A stretch of 64,000 nt of DNA from Cephalopachus bancanus (GCA_027257055.1 JAPVLO010000073.1:310001-374000), one strand, 5' to 3'; shown: positions 11,239 to 23,960, counted from the stretch's first letter. Program-made: numbers and translations. Notes: generated by a model not told the origin, from the letters alone.

Positions 11239-12600
11239 TTCCAAACCTAAGAAAAAGATATACATTTTCAGGTACAGAACAGTTAAAGGTCATCAGATAC
11301 AATTTAATCAAGACTACACCAAGACATATTCAAACTGTCAAAAAGAAAAGATATAGAGAGGATCCTGGAATCAACAAGAGAAATGAATAAAATAACATAT
11401 AAGGGAGTTCTGATAAGGCTGAAGCATATTTCTCAGAAGAAACTGGAAGAAAGTGAGATGATATATTAAAAGTTCTGAAGACAAAGAAAGAAAAACTACC
11501 AACCAATACTATTGTATCAACAAATCTGTTATTCAAAAATAAGGAGAGATAAAGATTTTTCCAGACAATCAAAAAGCCTAGGGAATTCATCACCACCAGA
11601 TCTGTCACACAAGAAATGCTAAAGAGAATTTCTCAAGTTGAAAAAAAAGATGCTCATTTGTAACACAAAAACATATGAAAATATAAAATTCACTGGAAAG
11701 GTAAGCACACAGTCACATTCAGAATACTTGAATACTATGATGATGGTGTATAAAGTTGTGAATTGCAACATCAAACATTCAAATTATGAAAAGGAGTGAA
11801 CTAAAAATGTAAAAAAGTTTTTAAAATAAGTTATTATCGCTTAAAATCACCTATTATAAATATTTTTTTTTGGTAAGCCTTATGGTAAGTACAAAGCAAA
11901 AACCTACAAGAGATACACAAAAGATGAAAAGCAAAGGATCAAAGAATGCCATTAGAGAAAATAAATCACTTAATCAAACTGGAAAACAGAAAGACAGAAA
12001 GAAAGAAAAAAAGACTTTATACTATAGTTAGAGATCAATGAACAAAACAGCAGTATGTTCTTATTTATAATTACCTTGAATGTAAATGAATTAAATACTT
12101 CAAGCAAAAGACATGGAGTGGCTGAATGGATTTTAAAAAAAGGAAAAAAGAGTCAAGACCCAACTATTTGCTACCTACAAGAGATTCAATTCATTTGTAA
12201 GAAGACCCATAGACTGAAAGTGAAGGGATAGGAAACAATATACCATAACAATGAAAACCAAAGAGAAGAAGAGTAGCTATACTTACATGAGACAAAATTG
12301 ACCTCAAGTCAAAAGGTGTAAAACAAGAGAAAGTCATTATATAATAATAAAATGGTCAATTCAGCATGAGGTTAAAACACATTTATAAATACATATATGT
12401 ATTTATAAATATATATGCATATATGCATCTACTATTGAAGCATCTGAATATGTACAGCAAATATTAATAGATCTAAAGGAAGATAGAGACTGTGAGATAA
12501 TAATGGGGACATCATACTTCACTTTCAGGAATGGACAGATCATCCAGACAGAGCACCAATATACAGCCCTCAGACCTGAAATACATTGTGGACCAAGTCG

Positions 12601-14440
12601 ACCTATACTAGCTATTGCCTGCAATTTAAGCCCCAGTCTCTGCTCAATAACTGATAAAAATGCTACTGTCTACAGCTCAGTAAGCAGGTGAAAAGGAGGA
12701 CACACTGCAACAGAGGGACTGACTCCCGTATTCATCCCATCTTCTGTGCATGATCCCGGACATTTTCTGCTTTATCTATCCGCTGCTTCAATGTTTGAGA
12801 ATTTATGGAGTAGCCCTAATGCTCCAGTAATTGCCTACTATAAATGTCTTGAACTGTCATTTCCCTAGTTTTATTTTCTTTCATTTATAACTGAATTTTT
12901 TTAAAAATTATTTTTCAGGACTTTCTCAGTATTTCTGGTTCACTTATAACATTTTTTCTTGTTTTACCTGGCTATATGAGTTTATTTAGTTTTGTAGCAT
13001 TTATACCATTTTATGTTGCAATGGAAAAATAAATAACAAATTTTGCAAAACTTTCCCATTTTCTCCTTCATCTCTTGGTACTTCTTATAAGAAGATTTTA
13101 ACTTATAGCAAGTTATTTTATCTTTCCAATGACATTACATAATACATATAATAAATTCTTGCATTTTATAGATTCTTTAGAGTGAATATCTTCAAAACAC
13201 TTATCTGAAAATTATTCAAATATTTTCTTAAAATGCATGTACTTCAGAAATTAACATACACTAGAATATTTTTACATAAAGACATTAGAATAACCTGGAT
13301 ATGTATAGATCCAAACTCAGAATTTTATTTAAAAAGAAAGAAATGAAATTTTTTGTGGTTTTACCACTTTTCAGTATACTTTTCTTGTGGCTGTCCTTAA
13401 ATGTCTTCACACTAACTCCTAACGGTCCCTCACTAATCAGGGATATACTGTCAAGGTGCTGGGAAAAGCATGTTTTCAAGGCAACCTTAGTGTGAGTTAT
13501 ATCTTAAATCTAATGAGAACACACAAGCATTCAGGCCTAACGAACTAGGAATTCCACAAGAAATTGAATCATAAAAGAGCTCTTAGGCTGAATGGACTAA
13601 GAGAGTGCATTTACAGGAATACATCTAGAAATGAAGTAGGGGTACAGAATAGAAAACAGCATGGTGCTTGTCTCAGTTGAATCTTTTCTTTTCTGAGCCC
13701 GATGGTGACAGTGAACTGCTGGCTAAATATAAAAGAGACATTTCTACCAGAAACTCAGTGAGAAGAGGGGACACAAGGAATAATGAGTAATACATTTTTC
13801 TCAGGTGTCAAAATGTTAACCAAAGTGATGAAGAGGAATATTTTGTATACTTCTAGACAGACCACACTTGACTTCTAGGCTTCAGCAGACTGAGGAAACC
13901 AGAGACCACAATGGCAAGTTAGTGCTTTGTGGGTCTGCAAAGCAGCATCTACTGCAGCCTTGAAAGAGACATTGTTGTGTCCAGCAAATAGTGGAAATGA
14001 CAAAATAGAAATGCCAATCTCAAATGTCCTCTCAGGGTAGAGAACATCCGACACCTGCTACTGAGCCTATATGAAACAATTCTAGGAGCTGTGAAGTTGT
14101 GGATAAAATTTTATGTCAATAGATTGTGTAAAAGCCAGAACACTGATTATGAAACAAAATATAAAATGTAAAATTATAATCCATGGTTAGAATTTTAACT
14201 ATTAGCAAATTACATAAAGTTTTCAAAGTTGTTTTGCTATAGAAATGTTTATTATCTTACAAATGTTTCCAATATTGTTCTCTCATTGTAACTATCTAAA
14301 AATGCAGTTTATAAGGCTTTTTCCAGTGACCCAAATCTTGTCATGAATTTGCAATCAATATTGTATTTAATAGCAACTAGGACAGAAAATATGTATATAT
14401 GAGGAGAGGGATTCACTTTTTTAATTTTTAAATTTTAAAA
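12601..14440. other. No gene or clear repeat recognised
   Basis: This part has a more even base composition than its flanks. Overlapping 64-codon frames on both strands near 13285-13495 cannot both be real, and neither shows a recognisable domain. The sequence may be single-copy or a very old repeat. Confidence 0.45.
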
Positions 14441-14945
14441 CAGGATTTATTGGGAGGAAAGAAAAGCTCCCACAGTGGGAGGGGACACCAGGGGGTTGCC
14501 TAAGATTCCCTTTTAAAAATTGGATCCTGTGGGGTAGGGGCAGGGAAAAAAATTGGATCTTGAAATAAAGGGAACTGGCATGTCTGAAATCTATAATGCA
14601 GGCTGGCAGCTAGAAAATTCAGGTAAGAGTTGATGTTATCGTCTTGAGTAGTAAATCTGCAGGGTCAGCCAGCACACTAGAAATTCAATATTTCTGTATT
14701 GCAGTCTTCAGGCAGGTTTCCTCTTTCTCCAGGAAATCTGAGTTTTTGCTATGAAAGCCTTCAAGTGATTGGATGATCCCTCCCCATACTATGAAGGTAA
14801 TCTCCTTTACTAATGGTCAAATGATTATATATCTTGATCATATCTATAAAATACCTTTACAGCAATATCTAGACTAGGGTTTGATCAAACAACCTGGCAC
14901 CATAGCTAGTCAAAGCAACACATAAAATGAATCATCACATGTATT
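14441..14945 (-). repeat. Ancient interspersed repeat, LTR/MaLR-like
   Basis: The stretch 14690-14945 contains text I recognise from a common old mammalian repeat read antisense: 'GCAGTCTTCAGGCAGGTTTCCTC', then 'GCCTTCAAGTGATTGGATGA', then 'GGCACCATAGCTAGTCAAAGCAACACATAAAAT'. I cannot name the family with certainty. MLT1/MaLR-type LTR material is my best guess. The 14441-14690 part is less clear. Confidence 0.4.
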
Positions 14946-16017
14946 TAAAATCTAAATCTGTCTTGTAACTGATTGCATATTATAATAAAAATTGGCTGGA
15001 CGGAAATCTTGAATAGGCTTATATATATATGTGAGTGTATATACATATATATATATATATATAACAAAAGTTTATCATCAAAATTTTCAGAAAAAAATAT
15101 CAGCACCCTGAAAAAAATTCTGGAGAAAAATAACTCTTAGGATCCTAATTTTAGTGGTTTACAGGGAGAGGCAAAATCATTTAACATTCCCAAAGCAATA
15201 GTACAAAGTAGAGTGACTCCACTGACTTGCAAAGCTAGTTTAAAAGTCAGCATCAATGATTTTTAGTTTCTCTTTATAGATTTTTTACCAGTTATATCAG
15301 CAACCAACTTTCTTAATGGCACAGAAAGTTTTTGGGGAAATAACACATGTTAATAGCTCCAACATTGTAAGTGATTCAGAAGATAACCAGTTACTGTTAT
15401 TTTCCTTTTTATGTATTTAGGATAATATATTATAAAAGTATGCATAACTAAGTCTAAAAGATATCTTTTAAAAACCATAAAAGAAAACTGTAAATAAAAA
15501 AAGCATTGTTTTAGCTTAATTTTTAGCATTTTTATGTGATATGGCATAAAAAATAATGATGTATCTTACAGTATTAAATGAACATGTCATGTTAAGGATA
15601 ACTATACACAAAATACAATACGATTTTTTACATTGAAATTAAATACTATGTCTACTTTATATGAGTAATAACTTATTTCTGCATATGTCAAGCTAGTGTT
15701 AAGAAGCCTGATCCATATAGCCTGTTAGAGCTATGCACCACATTAAGAAAAACAGATAAGCTATTTCAACTACATTTTGAAGACTTGATTTTATGTTCCT
15801 GATAATTTGGTTAGCTAAGTTACTTGAACTACTAAAAAGTCTCTGTAATAATTCTCAGGTTTAAATAGGTAAAATAGAAAATAAAGCATTTGGGGAGTAA
15901 AATGATATGAATTGGTTGGTGGAGAGAAATTTGAATTTTCTTCCTTTGCTCCTAGAAATTTTTTTAAGAAATTTTTTCTTAACCTTATATCTTAACTTGC
16001 CCTGAAAAAATACATAC
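14946..16017. other. AT-rich, includes (TA)n tract; otherwise unannotated
   Basis: A TA/CATA microsatellite lies at 15019-15062. The rest shows no recognisable repeat or exon. The frame at 15547-15350 (minus) is AT-driven. Confidence 0.5.
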
Positions 16018-16347
16018 TTCTACCACATTTTATTTTATTTTTTTATTTTTTTATTTTTTGAGTTGGAGTCTCACTCTGTCGCCCAGACTGGAGGGCAGTG
16101 GCCGCTCCCACCACTGCAGCCTCGCCTGCTGGGCTCTGGTGATCCTTCCGCCTCAACCTTCCAAGTAGCCGGAATTACAGGCATGTGCTACCACGCCCGG
16201 CTGATTTTTGGATTTATTGTAGAGATGAGGTCTTACTGCCCAGGTGGGTCTCGAACCTGTGGGCTCAGGCAATCCACTCACCTCAGCCTCCCAAAGGTGC
16301 GGGATTACAGGCTGAGCCACCGAGCCCGGCCGTTCTACCACATTTTA
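16018..16347 (-). mobile_element. Alu, full length, with exact TSD
   Basis: A minus-strand Alu dimer lies at 16033-16332. It begins at the A-tail (T-rich TTTTATTTTTTTATT... at 16033-16058) and ends at GAGCCCGGCCG. The exact 15-bp duplication TTCTACCACATTTTA lies at 16018-16032 and 16333-16347. It carries the 5-nt deletion of the younger group (read on plus as CTGCCCAGG next to the GAGACCTC complement). RNA polymerase III A and B boxes are expected in the left arm, as in all Alus. Confidence 0.97.
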
Positions 16348-17030
16348 AAAGAATGGAGTTGCTCCATCAAAACTGATTAAAAATATTAGTCAAGGGAGGT
16401 TATAATACAATACAACTGTGTTTTTAAAACTAATTTGTATTACTTTTTAAACTTTGCATATTCTTATTCTTTCTGTCATTTTATTTTATTTTTAAATTTA
16501 ATTGTGGTAAGAACACTGAATATGAGATCTACCCTTTTAACAAATTCTGAGTGTACGATTCATTACATTTGACTACAGATAAAATGTTGCACAGCAGATT
16601 CTAGAGTTTATTCATCTTGCTTGGCTGAAATATTATGTTCGTTGATTAGTAACTTTCTGGTTGTTTTGTCTTGTATTGTTCATTTTTCTTATGTGGATGG
16701 TTATTATTTTGGTCCAAAATGACAAAGTATGAATTACCCTATAAATTATTTTTTTATGTGCTATCACTCAGAGACTCAGGAGAGTTTCATCTCTGACCCA
16801 TCAGGTAAAAATATTTGTGTAAATGCGATAATCCACTGAAAACTGAAAACAGGACATAGCAAAAAGGGAAGAAAACAGACTTCATACAAATATACGGTGA
16901 ATAATTAATTTAAAATGTTTATGATTGATCATTATAATTTAACTAAAAATTCAGTAAAAGTAATGATTATTGGTTTATGTAACAGAAGAGCCATATTATA
17001 ATATAAAATGTAATAATACCTCAAAAAAAC
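16348..17030. other. AT-rich, no feature recognised
   Basis: Nothing identifiable. The text at about 16500-16760 is weakly reminiscent of old LINE sequence, but not enough to call. Confidence 0.45.
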
Positions 17031-17880
17031 ACACTATTAAGAAGACAAATTTATCACTTAAATTTAAGACCAGTTGAGAAAAAAATACAATAAAAAGAAA
17101 AGTTTAAAATGTATCATTTACTTTAATAAACTTGAATGCTTTGACTTTTTAAATCAAAAGACAAAGTCTCTCAAATGAGGAAGACAAAGAAAATCCATGA
17201 ATATACTATTTTCAAGAACACACCAAATACTAAATATTAAAAACACAGAAAAATATACCAAAATAAATACAATAAAAGAAATTTAAAATAGCAGCAGTAA
17301 TACTTAATACTGAATATTTGAAGTTGAAACAGCTTCTGCTATTACAGAAATTTATATAAAGGTAGAGATACACAGATAAAAATAGATATATAATAGATAG
17401 TAAATAGACTATCACTGATAGGTTTTGTATCTTTTTGTCTAAAAATCTATGCTCAAACTTAAATTCTGCTATACATAATCAATACTCAATTACAAAAAAA
17501 GGCAGTTTCTATTAATCATAGTTCCTTAAATTATGTATTTTCTGGAATAAATATAACAATATACTTGAATAAGCTAAAATAATAAGCTAAAGACTATGGA
17601 ACTCTACCAAAGAACACAAAAGGAAAGTAATGAAGAGACATAGAAGGTTCACACCTGGGAAGAGTCTGTATATTACAAAGAACTAAATTCTCCCCAAATA
17701 ATCCTATAAATTCAATGAAACCCAATTAAAATCCCAAAAGGAACTTGTCTAAATGGTTTAAAATTAAAGCATTATAATAAATCATGATTAATATGTGAGG
17801 TAATCCTGTAGAAAAGAGAGTCAAACAATAATCAATAATTAATGCAGCTATAACTGTCTATCAATTTGGATAAAATACAG
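17031..17880 (+). mobile_element. Very old L1 fragment (L1M-like ORF2)
   Basis: The part near 17685-17745 reads 'CTCCCCAAATAATCCTATAAATTCAATGAAACCCAATTAAAATCCCA'. This matches the well-known L1 ORF2 segment CCCAAATTAATCTATAAATTCAATGCAATCCCAATCAAAATCCC. The upstream part, with 'AAATCAAAAGACAAAGTCTCTC', fits the endonuclease region but is badly decayed. No open frame persists. Limits are approximate. Confidence 0.6.
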
Positions 17881-17894
17881 TTAGATACCATCTT

Positions 17895-18325
17895 CACATG
17901 TTTTCTTAGCCTTTGGGAGCAACATACTATAGACAAGGTAGTTTAAACAACAAAAAATTATTTCCTCGTGGGTTTTAAGTCCAAGATCAGGGTCCAAGTA
18001 CAGTCAGATCCTGGTAAGGGCTCTCTTCCTAGCTTGCTTACAGCCATCTCTCTCAGTGTGTGCTCATGTTGCCTTTCCTCAGGGAAAAAGAGGGAGAGGG
18101 AGAGGGAAGTGAAGAGGGAGAAGGCCTAGGGAGAAGGGGGAAGGAGAGAGAGAGAGAGAGAGAAAGATCTTCCTCTTCTCTTCTGTGTATGAGGCTACCA
18201 TTCCTATAAAATCAGGATTCTATCTTTATGACCCTATTTAACCTTAATTATCTCCCAAATCCCTATCTCCAAATATAGTTACAGTGGAGGTTAGGGTTTC
18301 CCCATACCTATATAAAAACAAATAT
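17895..18325 (-). mobile_element. MaLR-type LTR (MST/MLT group), antisense
   Basis: Read on plus it runs 'CATACTATAGACAAGGTAGTTTAAACAACA', 'AAGTCCAAGATCAGGGTCCA', and ends 'TCCCAAATCCCTATCTCCAAATATAGTTACA ... GGTTAGGGTTTC'. This is the reverse complement of the MaLR LTR pattern also seen at 60755-61087. A purine-rich (GGGAGA)/(GA)n block at 18089-18168 has expanded inside it. Confidence 0.6.
18089..18168 (+). repeat. Purine-rich GGGAGA/(GA)n tract
   Basis: Nearly pure A/G sequence about 80 bases long, ending in (GA)10 or so followed by AAAGATC. It is a simple repeat expansion within the old LTR. Confidence 0.9.
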
Positions 18326-19227
18326 TATATAGACTCAAAAGCCCATATTTATAAACAAAGATAAGCTATGTATAGGTGAAAACATAATATCATAATTTTA
18401 TAAACTGATATTTCTCTACTTGCTTCTCCATATATCAGGAAATATCAAAACAGTATCTAAACAATATATCATTAGCAGAGGAATGTAATACATTAGAGGA
18501 ATGTATATCATTAGCAGAGGAATGTAAGGAATGTAAGGAATGTAAGGAATGTATACTGTTTTCAATCAGTATACAAGGAGAGACTAGTCAACAAATGATC
18601 AATGTATCGCTATCCTGTTGTTTTCAGTAGAATGTGAGCTCCTTGAACCCTGATACCATTTCATAATTATCTTCTATTCCTCCAATATTTCGGAGCATAT
18701 ATTTCACTAATTGTGATAACCATAAGAGTTATGGAATATAAGCAATTTATTTTTCACACTTAAAAAATAATAGTTCAGGCATTATTGCAATAGTGTAGTT
18801 GCTTCTTATTTTACTTAAAGCTTGTGATGATAAGAAAAAAATTAATGAGGGGAATGCATGTGATCTTTCACCCTTCTAATGATGAGTACATTACCTAACT
18901 AGCATATTCAATATAGAGAAAAGCATTACTCAAACGGCTAGAATAAAGAATCTTATTGAAGAAGTCAACCTCCATATGCACAGTTTAAAGGACTGCCACA
19001 TTTGCTGCAGTGTCACTTTAACATGACACATGAACACACCAGAGCACTATTTTCAGAGAGAAAGGTAAAGAAGACAGGACAAAGAGCTCTTTCAAGGAGG
19101 TGTGTCATAAAGGAGAGTATAGAAGAAGGATGATATGGGGTTCACAGAAATTTCAATAAATATGAGAGATATTACAGCACATGGGTAGGCCAATAAAGAT
19201 GATCCAAACAAACAGGGGATGATTCTG
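18326..19227. other. Mostly unannotated; possible L2-like piece
   Basis: Apart from the tandem duplication at 18463-18556, only 18625-18720 is suggestive. 'AGAATGTGAGCTCCTTGAACCCTGA' resembles the L2 3' region (ACTGTGAGCTCCTTGAGGGC). Nothing else is recognised. Confidence 0.4.
18463..18556 (+). repeat. Local tandem duplication / GGAATGTAA minisatellite
   Basis: The unit ATCATTAGCAGAGGAATGTAA occurs twice (about 18468 and 18507). The second copy runs into (GGAATGTAA)n, four units long, at about 18521-18552. It looks like stepwise replication slippage. Confidence 0.88.
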
Positions 19228-19538
19228 AAGACAGACTGACGAGCCAGGCTCTGTGGCTCAACCTGTAATCCCAGCGCTTTGGGAGGCCGAGGTGAGTGGA
19301 TTGCCTGAGCCCGCGGTTTCGAGACCTGCCTGGGCAAATTGGCGAGACAGCATCTCTATAATAAATCAAAAATTAGCTGGGCGTGGTAGTGCGTGCCTGT
19401 AGTTCCAGCTACTTGGAAGGCTGAGGCGGAAGGATCGCAGGAGCCCAGCAGGTCCAGGCTGCGGTGGCCAGGAGCGGCCACTGCACTCCAGTCTGGGCGA
19501 CAGAGTGAGACTCCAACGCAAAAAAAAAAGACAGACTG
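19228..19538 (+). mobile_element. Alu, full length, older type, with TSD
   Basis: The dimer runs from about 19241 (GAGCCAGGCTCTGTGGCTC) to an A10 tail ending about 19527. The TSD AAGACAGACTG lies at 19228-19238 and 19528-19538. It keeps the 5-nt left-arm segment (GGGCAAATTGGCGAGAC) and the more ancestral CCCAGCGCTTTGGGAGG, which places it in the older group here. Confidence 0.95.
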
Positions 19539-19914
19539 GCCATTAGATTATATTTGAACAGGCGGTTATCTGTATGCTGATTTCTTATTGTTCATAGCAT
19601 GTAATATCACTCTTCCTTTGGCTGGCTTTACTTCCTCTTAATGCTATTGTGGCGCATAACTTAGTAAAACAGCTAATGATATACAAAGAAAAGCTGTGTG
19701 TCTGTGCTTTAGTTTTAAAATTGTGTTAAATCATTTGTTATGATGCATTTCTTGGAAGACTTGCTCAGTCAAAGATGGCATGAGCATTATGACTCCAGTA
19801 TTACCTATATTTACCAAAAAAATATCAAATCATAGAACTATCAGTACAAATGAATGTTATAGTTTTGGTATACTTACGTTATTTTTCTTGAGACTCTGGT
19901 ACATAGAATCTCTA

Positions 19915-20430
19915 AGGCATTGAACCACACACCTCCGACTTGCCCCCACACTCTGTTTTCCAGCAGCATATTCAACACCTCCATTCAGAAGTCTAATAGG
20001 CACTTTCCAAATTAAACTTGTCTAGACTATACTCCCTTCACTTCCTGCTCAACCTGCTCCTCTGACAATTTTCTCTTTCTGTAACTGACTTCCAGGTTTT
20101 CAAGAAAGGTAAAAATGAAAAATAAGCTTTTGGGTTATATTCTTAGCACTTAATCTTTCTCCCACAGTTCACATTCAATCCATCAGCAAATCTTTTCAGA
20201 TCTGAAAAATGTAGCAAGAATGAAACTTCTCAGTGCCTGTACCATCAACAGCTTATTAAAACCACCACCACCATCTCTCACTTGCACGATCCACTGTCCT
20301 CTAAATTGGTCTTGCACATCTCCACTTACCACTGAGTCTATTTTCCTCTGAGTAGTAAGAATGGACTTTTAAAATATGTTAGATGGTATAAGGAATCTGT
20401 TACAGACTCTCATTAGCTTTTAAAATTAAT
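19915..20430 (+). repeat. Ancient L2-type interspersed repeat
   Basis: Text such as 'CATTCAATCCATCAGCAAATC', 'CCACCACCACCATCTCTCACTTGCA', 'CTCTAAATTGGTCTTGCA', 'ACTGAGTCTATTTTCC' and 'GTAGTAAGAATGGACTTTTAAAA' follows, in order, a widespread mammalian repeat that I associate with L2. It is eroded and non-coding. The family name rests on memory only. Confidence 0.5.
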
Positions 20431-20504
20431 TCTAATCAGTGACACAATGACAATGTTTTCATTAAGAAAATGCATTTACCCCATCCGAGTAAGAGTGGCT
20501 TTCT

Positions 20505-21250
20505 TAAGCAAGATTTTTAAAACGAAGACATAAAACAATGTTTTTATACATTTGAATACAGCAACACTTAAAATGGCTATAAAATAGCACAAGTTTAAGG
20601 CAGCCAATAAAATCAGAGTATATTTGTATCATTAAAACCAAAAATTCCAAACTGTCTAATAATTCATACACATTAATAAAAAGAACAAAAATTCCAATGG
20701 AAAATATAGCAAAGACCAATAAGTTCATAGAATATTAAGTGTAAATGCCTAACAAACAAAGGGAATCAAGTATAATGAATTCAGTTGAATAACACCAATA
20801 CATAAAATACCATTTGCACACATTAAATTTAAAAACTATTAAGGTCTGTTATTACCAAAGATCAAGGAGGAAGGCATAGAGAAATAGCGGACTGAGCTTT
20901 AAAGTGGAACATGCGTTTTAGGGCAATTTGGAATATATTTTAAATATTAAATGTCTGTATACTTTATCAATTTCATTTCTAGAGAAGCAGCACAAATGAG
21001 ACATGTGAGAGAATGTACCATGAGAAATTTGCAAATATCAAATATTTTCATAATGAAAGTGCTAACTATGCTGTTATACATTGATATGTATACTCTGTCA
21101 AGAAATGTTATTTAAAAAAACAGAGAGCAATACATATAATATGACAAACTTCCATACATTTGTGTGAATATGCATATATTTGGATATGAGCTTGTACAAT
21201 ATATATATATATATGTTCACAAAACAATAGCACATATATTTTCTATGGCC
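20505..21250 (+). mobile_element. Old L1M-like ORF2 3' region
   Basis: The ordered pieces 'TCTTAAGCAAGATTTTTAAAACGAAGACATAAA', 'AAATACCATTTGCACACATTAA' and 'GGGCAATTTGGAATATATT ... TCATTTCTAGAGAAGCAGCACAAATG' parallel the C-terminal coding part of L1M ORF2. The similarity is weak and no frame is open. A short (AT)n sits at 21200-21213. Confidence 0.5.
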
Positions 21251-23430
21251 ACATTTATGGATATTGCTATACCTAAGCAAAATTCTGGACAAAATCTGCC
21301 AAGCTGGTAAGTGACTTTTTGGGAGAAATTTATACAAAATAATCTGTATTATCCAAATAATTGCATTGACATCATCAAAAAATTAACTTTTTGAAATATT
21401 GCACTAAAAGTCTTCACAGTTTCTTTTTTTTAATAAACAGAAAGAAAAATGAGAAGTATTTAGTATAATAGTCAAATGTTCTTAGGTATAAATTTTCTTT
21501 TGATTTGACATCTTGTTTTTTGATAAATTGTCTCATGAAATGTATTCATTGAAAAGAAGAGTAGGCATATATTTCTTATACCACTAAAAATTTAAATGAC
21601 AAGAATGTCAAAGAATATACATTATATTGTCTATGAGAGGGAGTAACAACTGGTAAATATGTTTAAAGGCAACTTGTAGAATTACCTTGAGATAGAGGGA
21701 CAGATATTTCTATTAAGCACTCTGAAACAAAGTCAATAATGTAAGAGTGATCTCCAACTCTCCTTACACAAATACTGAGAATTTCATATCATTGAGGCTG
21801 CAATCATGTGTGTTATTTTACTCTTTACAAATAGCTGAAAGAGCAGACTCTCTAACCCAGTTTGACCTGGTCCAAGTTATAGAAACCTTTAATTTCAAAT
21901 TTGTGCTGTACCTTTGAGTAAATAAAGGTTGTCACTAATAGTAAGTGGCTCTACAATTTGGCATGTCATGCCAATGAAACTTATCCGGAAGCAGGAGGGG
22001 GACATAAAGTTTCTCTGAAAAATCATATAAAATGAGATTATTTTTGGAGGGTAGTTGCACACAGGAGGATACTTTTTTATCTTAAATATGAATTTAGAGT
22101 GTATTACCTCTAAGAATTGTTTGTTCTTGAGTGTTTTGGGGGTAGAGGGTATGCGTGTTCCAGAAATAACTCCCAGGAGTAAATTGTATTGCAGAAGTAA
22201 TGAAGAAATTATATTTTCACTTCAGGTAGAAGAAATCATTAAAGATAACAGACTTGAGATGTCAAATCACAACTTGACTTGTTCTGTTGGAAATGACTAG
22301 TAAAATCCCAATATAGACATTGACACAAGGGTACTTTGCTATCAGAAAAGTTAAGTATGATAAATATTCTGCTAAAAGAATCTCATATCTTAGGGATTAC
22401 TCTGATGGAAAACATAAGGTGGATCCTAGAGAGACTCCTGAGCATGATGGTCCAGATAGAGGAGATGAAAGAAGCAGGAAAACTTCGAGAAAGAGAAACA
22501 AGCCAAGACTAGAAACTGGGTTTTACCCACAAGAACCTGTGAAAAATGATAACTCTTTGGAGTGAGAGTAATATTTTTTTCCCATGAGCTCATAACATTC
22601 AGTTTTAAATTTTATCTTCCATATTTGTATTCATCCACTTAACCTCAGGTCTTCAGTAAATAATATCGTGCATTTATATCACTCTGCTGTCATTGCCTGG
22701 GGGGTTTAAACGATGAGCTAATAAAAACAAATAAGTCTGCCTTAGAGTTCTGAGCAGTTTCAGCCATATCATAACAGGAGAACATGAGAGGAATTGCAAT
22801 GGCTTGAACAACAGCTCGAGAAAAATGTAAGAGCAGCCGATAAGGCAAGGGGAGGCAGCTACCAAGTGGGTAGTTCAGGAAGGACATGAGGCAAACCTCT
22901 TTTTCTCCAAATTTGCTAGAAAAGTGATAGGAATAGAAGTATGGTTTACATGACATTATGATAGATCATAAACACTCGAAACAGTCTACTTGCTTTGAAT
23001 TACCAGATTAACCAAAAACACCATATAATGCCTATAACTAGTTTTAAATTGTCCTTAGATAATTCTCTAAAACAAAGCATTAATCAATTTTGAATTAATA
23101 GGTAGAAAACATATCTTGTGGTTGGCAAAGACAGATTTCTTGACTTTCTTATTTCTACTTGTTGAAAGTCAGAGAACTTAAATAATGTACAGACTACACA
23201 AAGAAAAATTAGAGGAGAAATATAAAAATAGAGAAATTTTTATATTCCACATTTCACAATAATGGGAAAAATTAGTATTTCTTAAAATGATATGGTTTAG
23301 GGGAAGCAACTTAAACCTTTCAGCAAATCTTACAAGTCCTGAGAGATTGAAATAGTTTATACTCTGAATTATACATAGTTTAAATTTTTCTTAGTTTAAA
23401 TTTTTCTTAGGATTATAAAGTTTTATAAAA
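21251..23430. other. No supported gene; two unexplained open frames
   Basis: A plus-strand frame at 22320-22565 (81 codons) is rich in charged residues (DPRETPEHDGPDRGDERSRK) and more protein-like in composition than its surroundings. It matches nothing I know and has no splice or promoter context that I can see. A minus-strand frame at 22956-22690 is unremarkable. The remainder is AT-rich and unannotated. Confidence 0.4.
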
Positions 23431-23960
23431 CTCACTTTGGAATGTTTCAGGGACAGCTGTACTATTTCTGGTATATTTCTACCTCATCAAAACAAACTTC
23501 AAAACTATTTTGGGTTGGCACCCATGGCCTGTGAATCTGGCATAATTATTCTAGATGGCAGTCATGCCACCCTGACAGATGGGCCTGACTGGAACCATGT
23601 AAGTGAGCAAGAATGTCCATCAATTTTAATTAAAATGTGCAGGTTTTCTGAAATGGTAGTCAGGCTGAAGTTTTTCCGCCTAATTTTAGTCTTCTCTATA
23701 GCAAAATTTGTCCTAGTTTTTCCTTCCTGTTTCTTCCTTTCACTACTTCTCTATGAGCACACATTGAGTTTTCATAATGATTACAGCTATATATTCTTAT
23801 ATTATTCTGTTCTTATTTCCTCTTCATACTCTCCCACATCATGTGCTTACCCTGTATGGACAACTCCAAACTTTTCAGTGCTCTGTTGATCCTACCTTAG
23901 CTATCAGTCATTGGTTATTCTAGTAAACCTTTTTGGTCAAGGCACTGCAGTCTCTTACCT
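23431..23960 (+). other. Unidentified region with a 150-codon open frame
   Basis: The frame runs 23437-23889. Its first 55 residues look protein-like, and 'CCATGTAAGTGAG' near 23597-23609 would be a strong 5' splice donor. The second half is hydrophobic, Ser/Tyr-rich and typical of T-rich non-coding DNA. I cannot name a family. It may be a decayed retrocopy, an old repeat or chance. Confidence 0.25.

Larger units (their letters stand above)
10690..12600 (+). mobile_element. Old L1 (L1M-like): ORF1 end to EN region
   Basis: This is a diverged sense-strand L1. 10690-10980 looks like the ORF1 coiled-coil region. 11240-11640 matches the ORF1 C-terminus: the nucleotide text 'CATATAAGGGAGTTCTGATAAGG' and 'GGGAATTCATCACCACCAGA' is typical of L1M ORF1. 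12050-12600 matches the start of ORF2: 'AGAGTGGCTGAATGG'-like text, 'ACTGAAAGTGAAGGGAT', then 'AATGGACAGATCATCCAGACAG' in the endonuclease domain. Every frame is interrupted. An Alu at about 10992-11191 splits it and is therefore younger. Similarity is judged from memory of mammalian L1M sequences. The outer limits are approximate. Confidence 0.72.

Noticed and set aside
13285..13495. Overlapping 64-codon frames on both strands
   Set aside because: Mutually exclusive, short and without domains.
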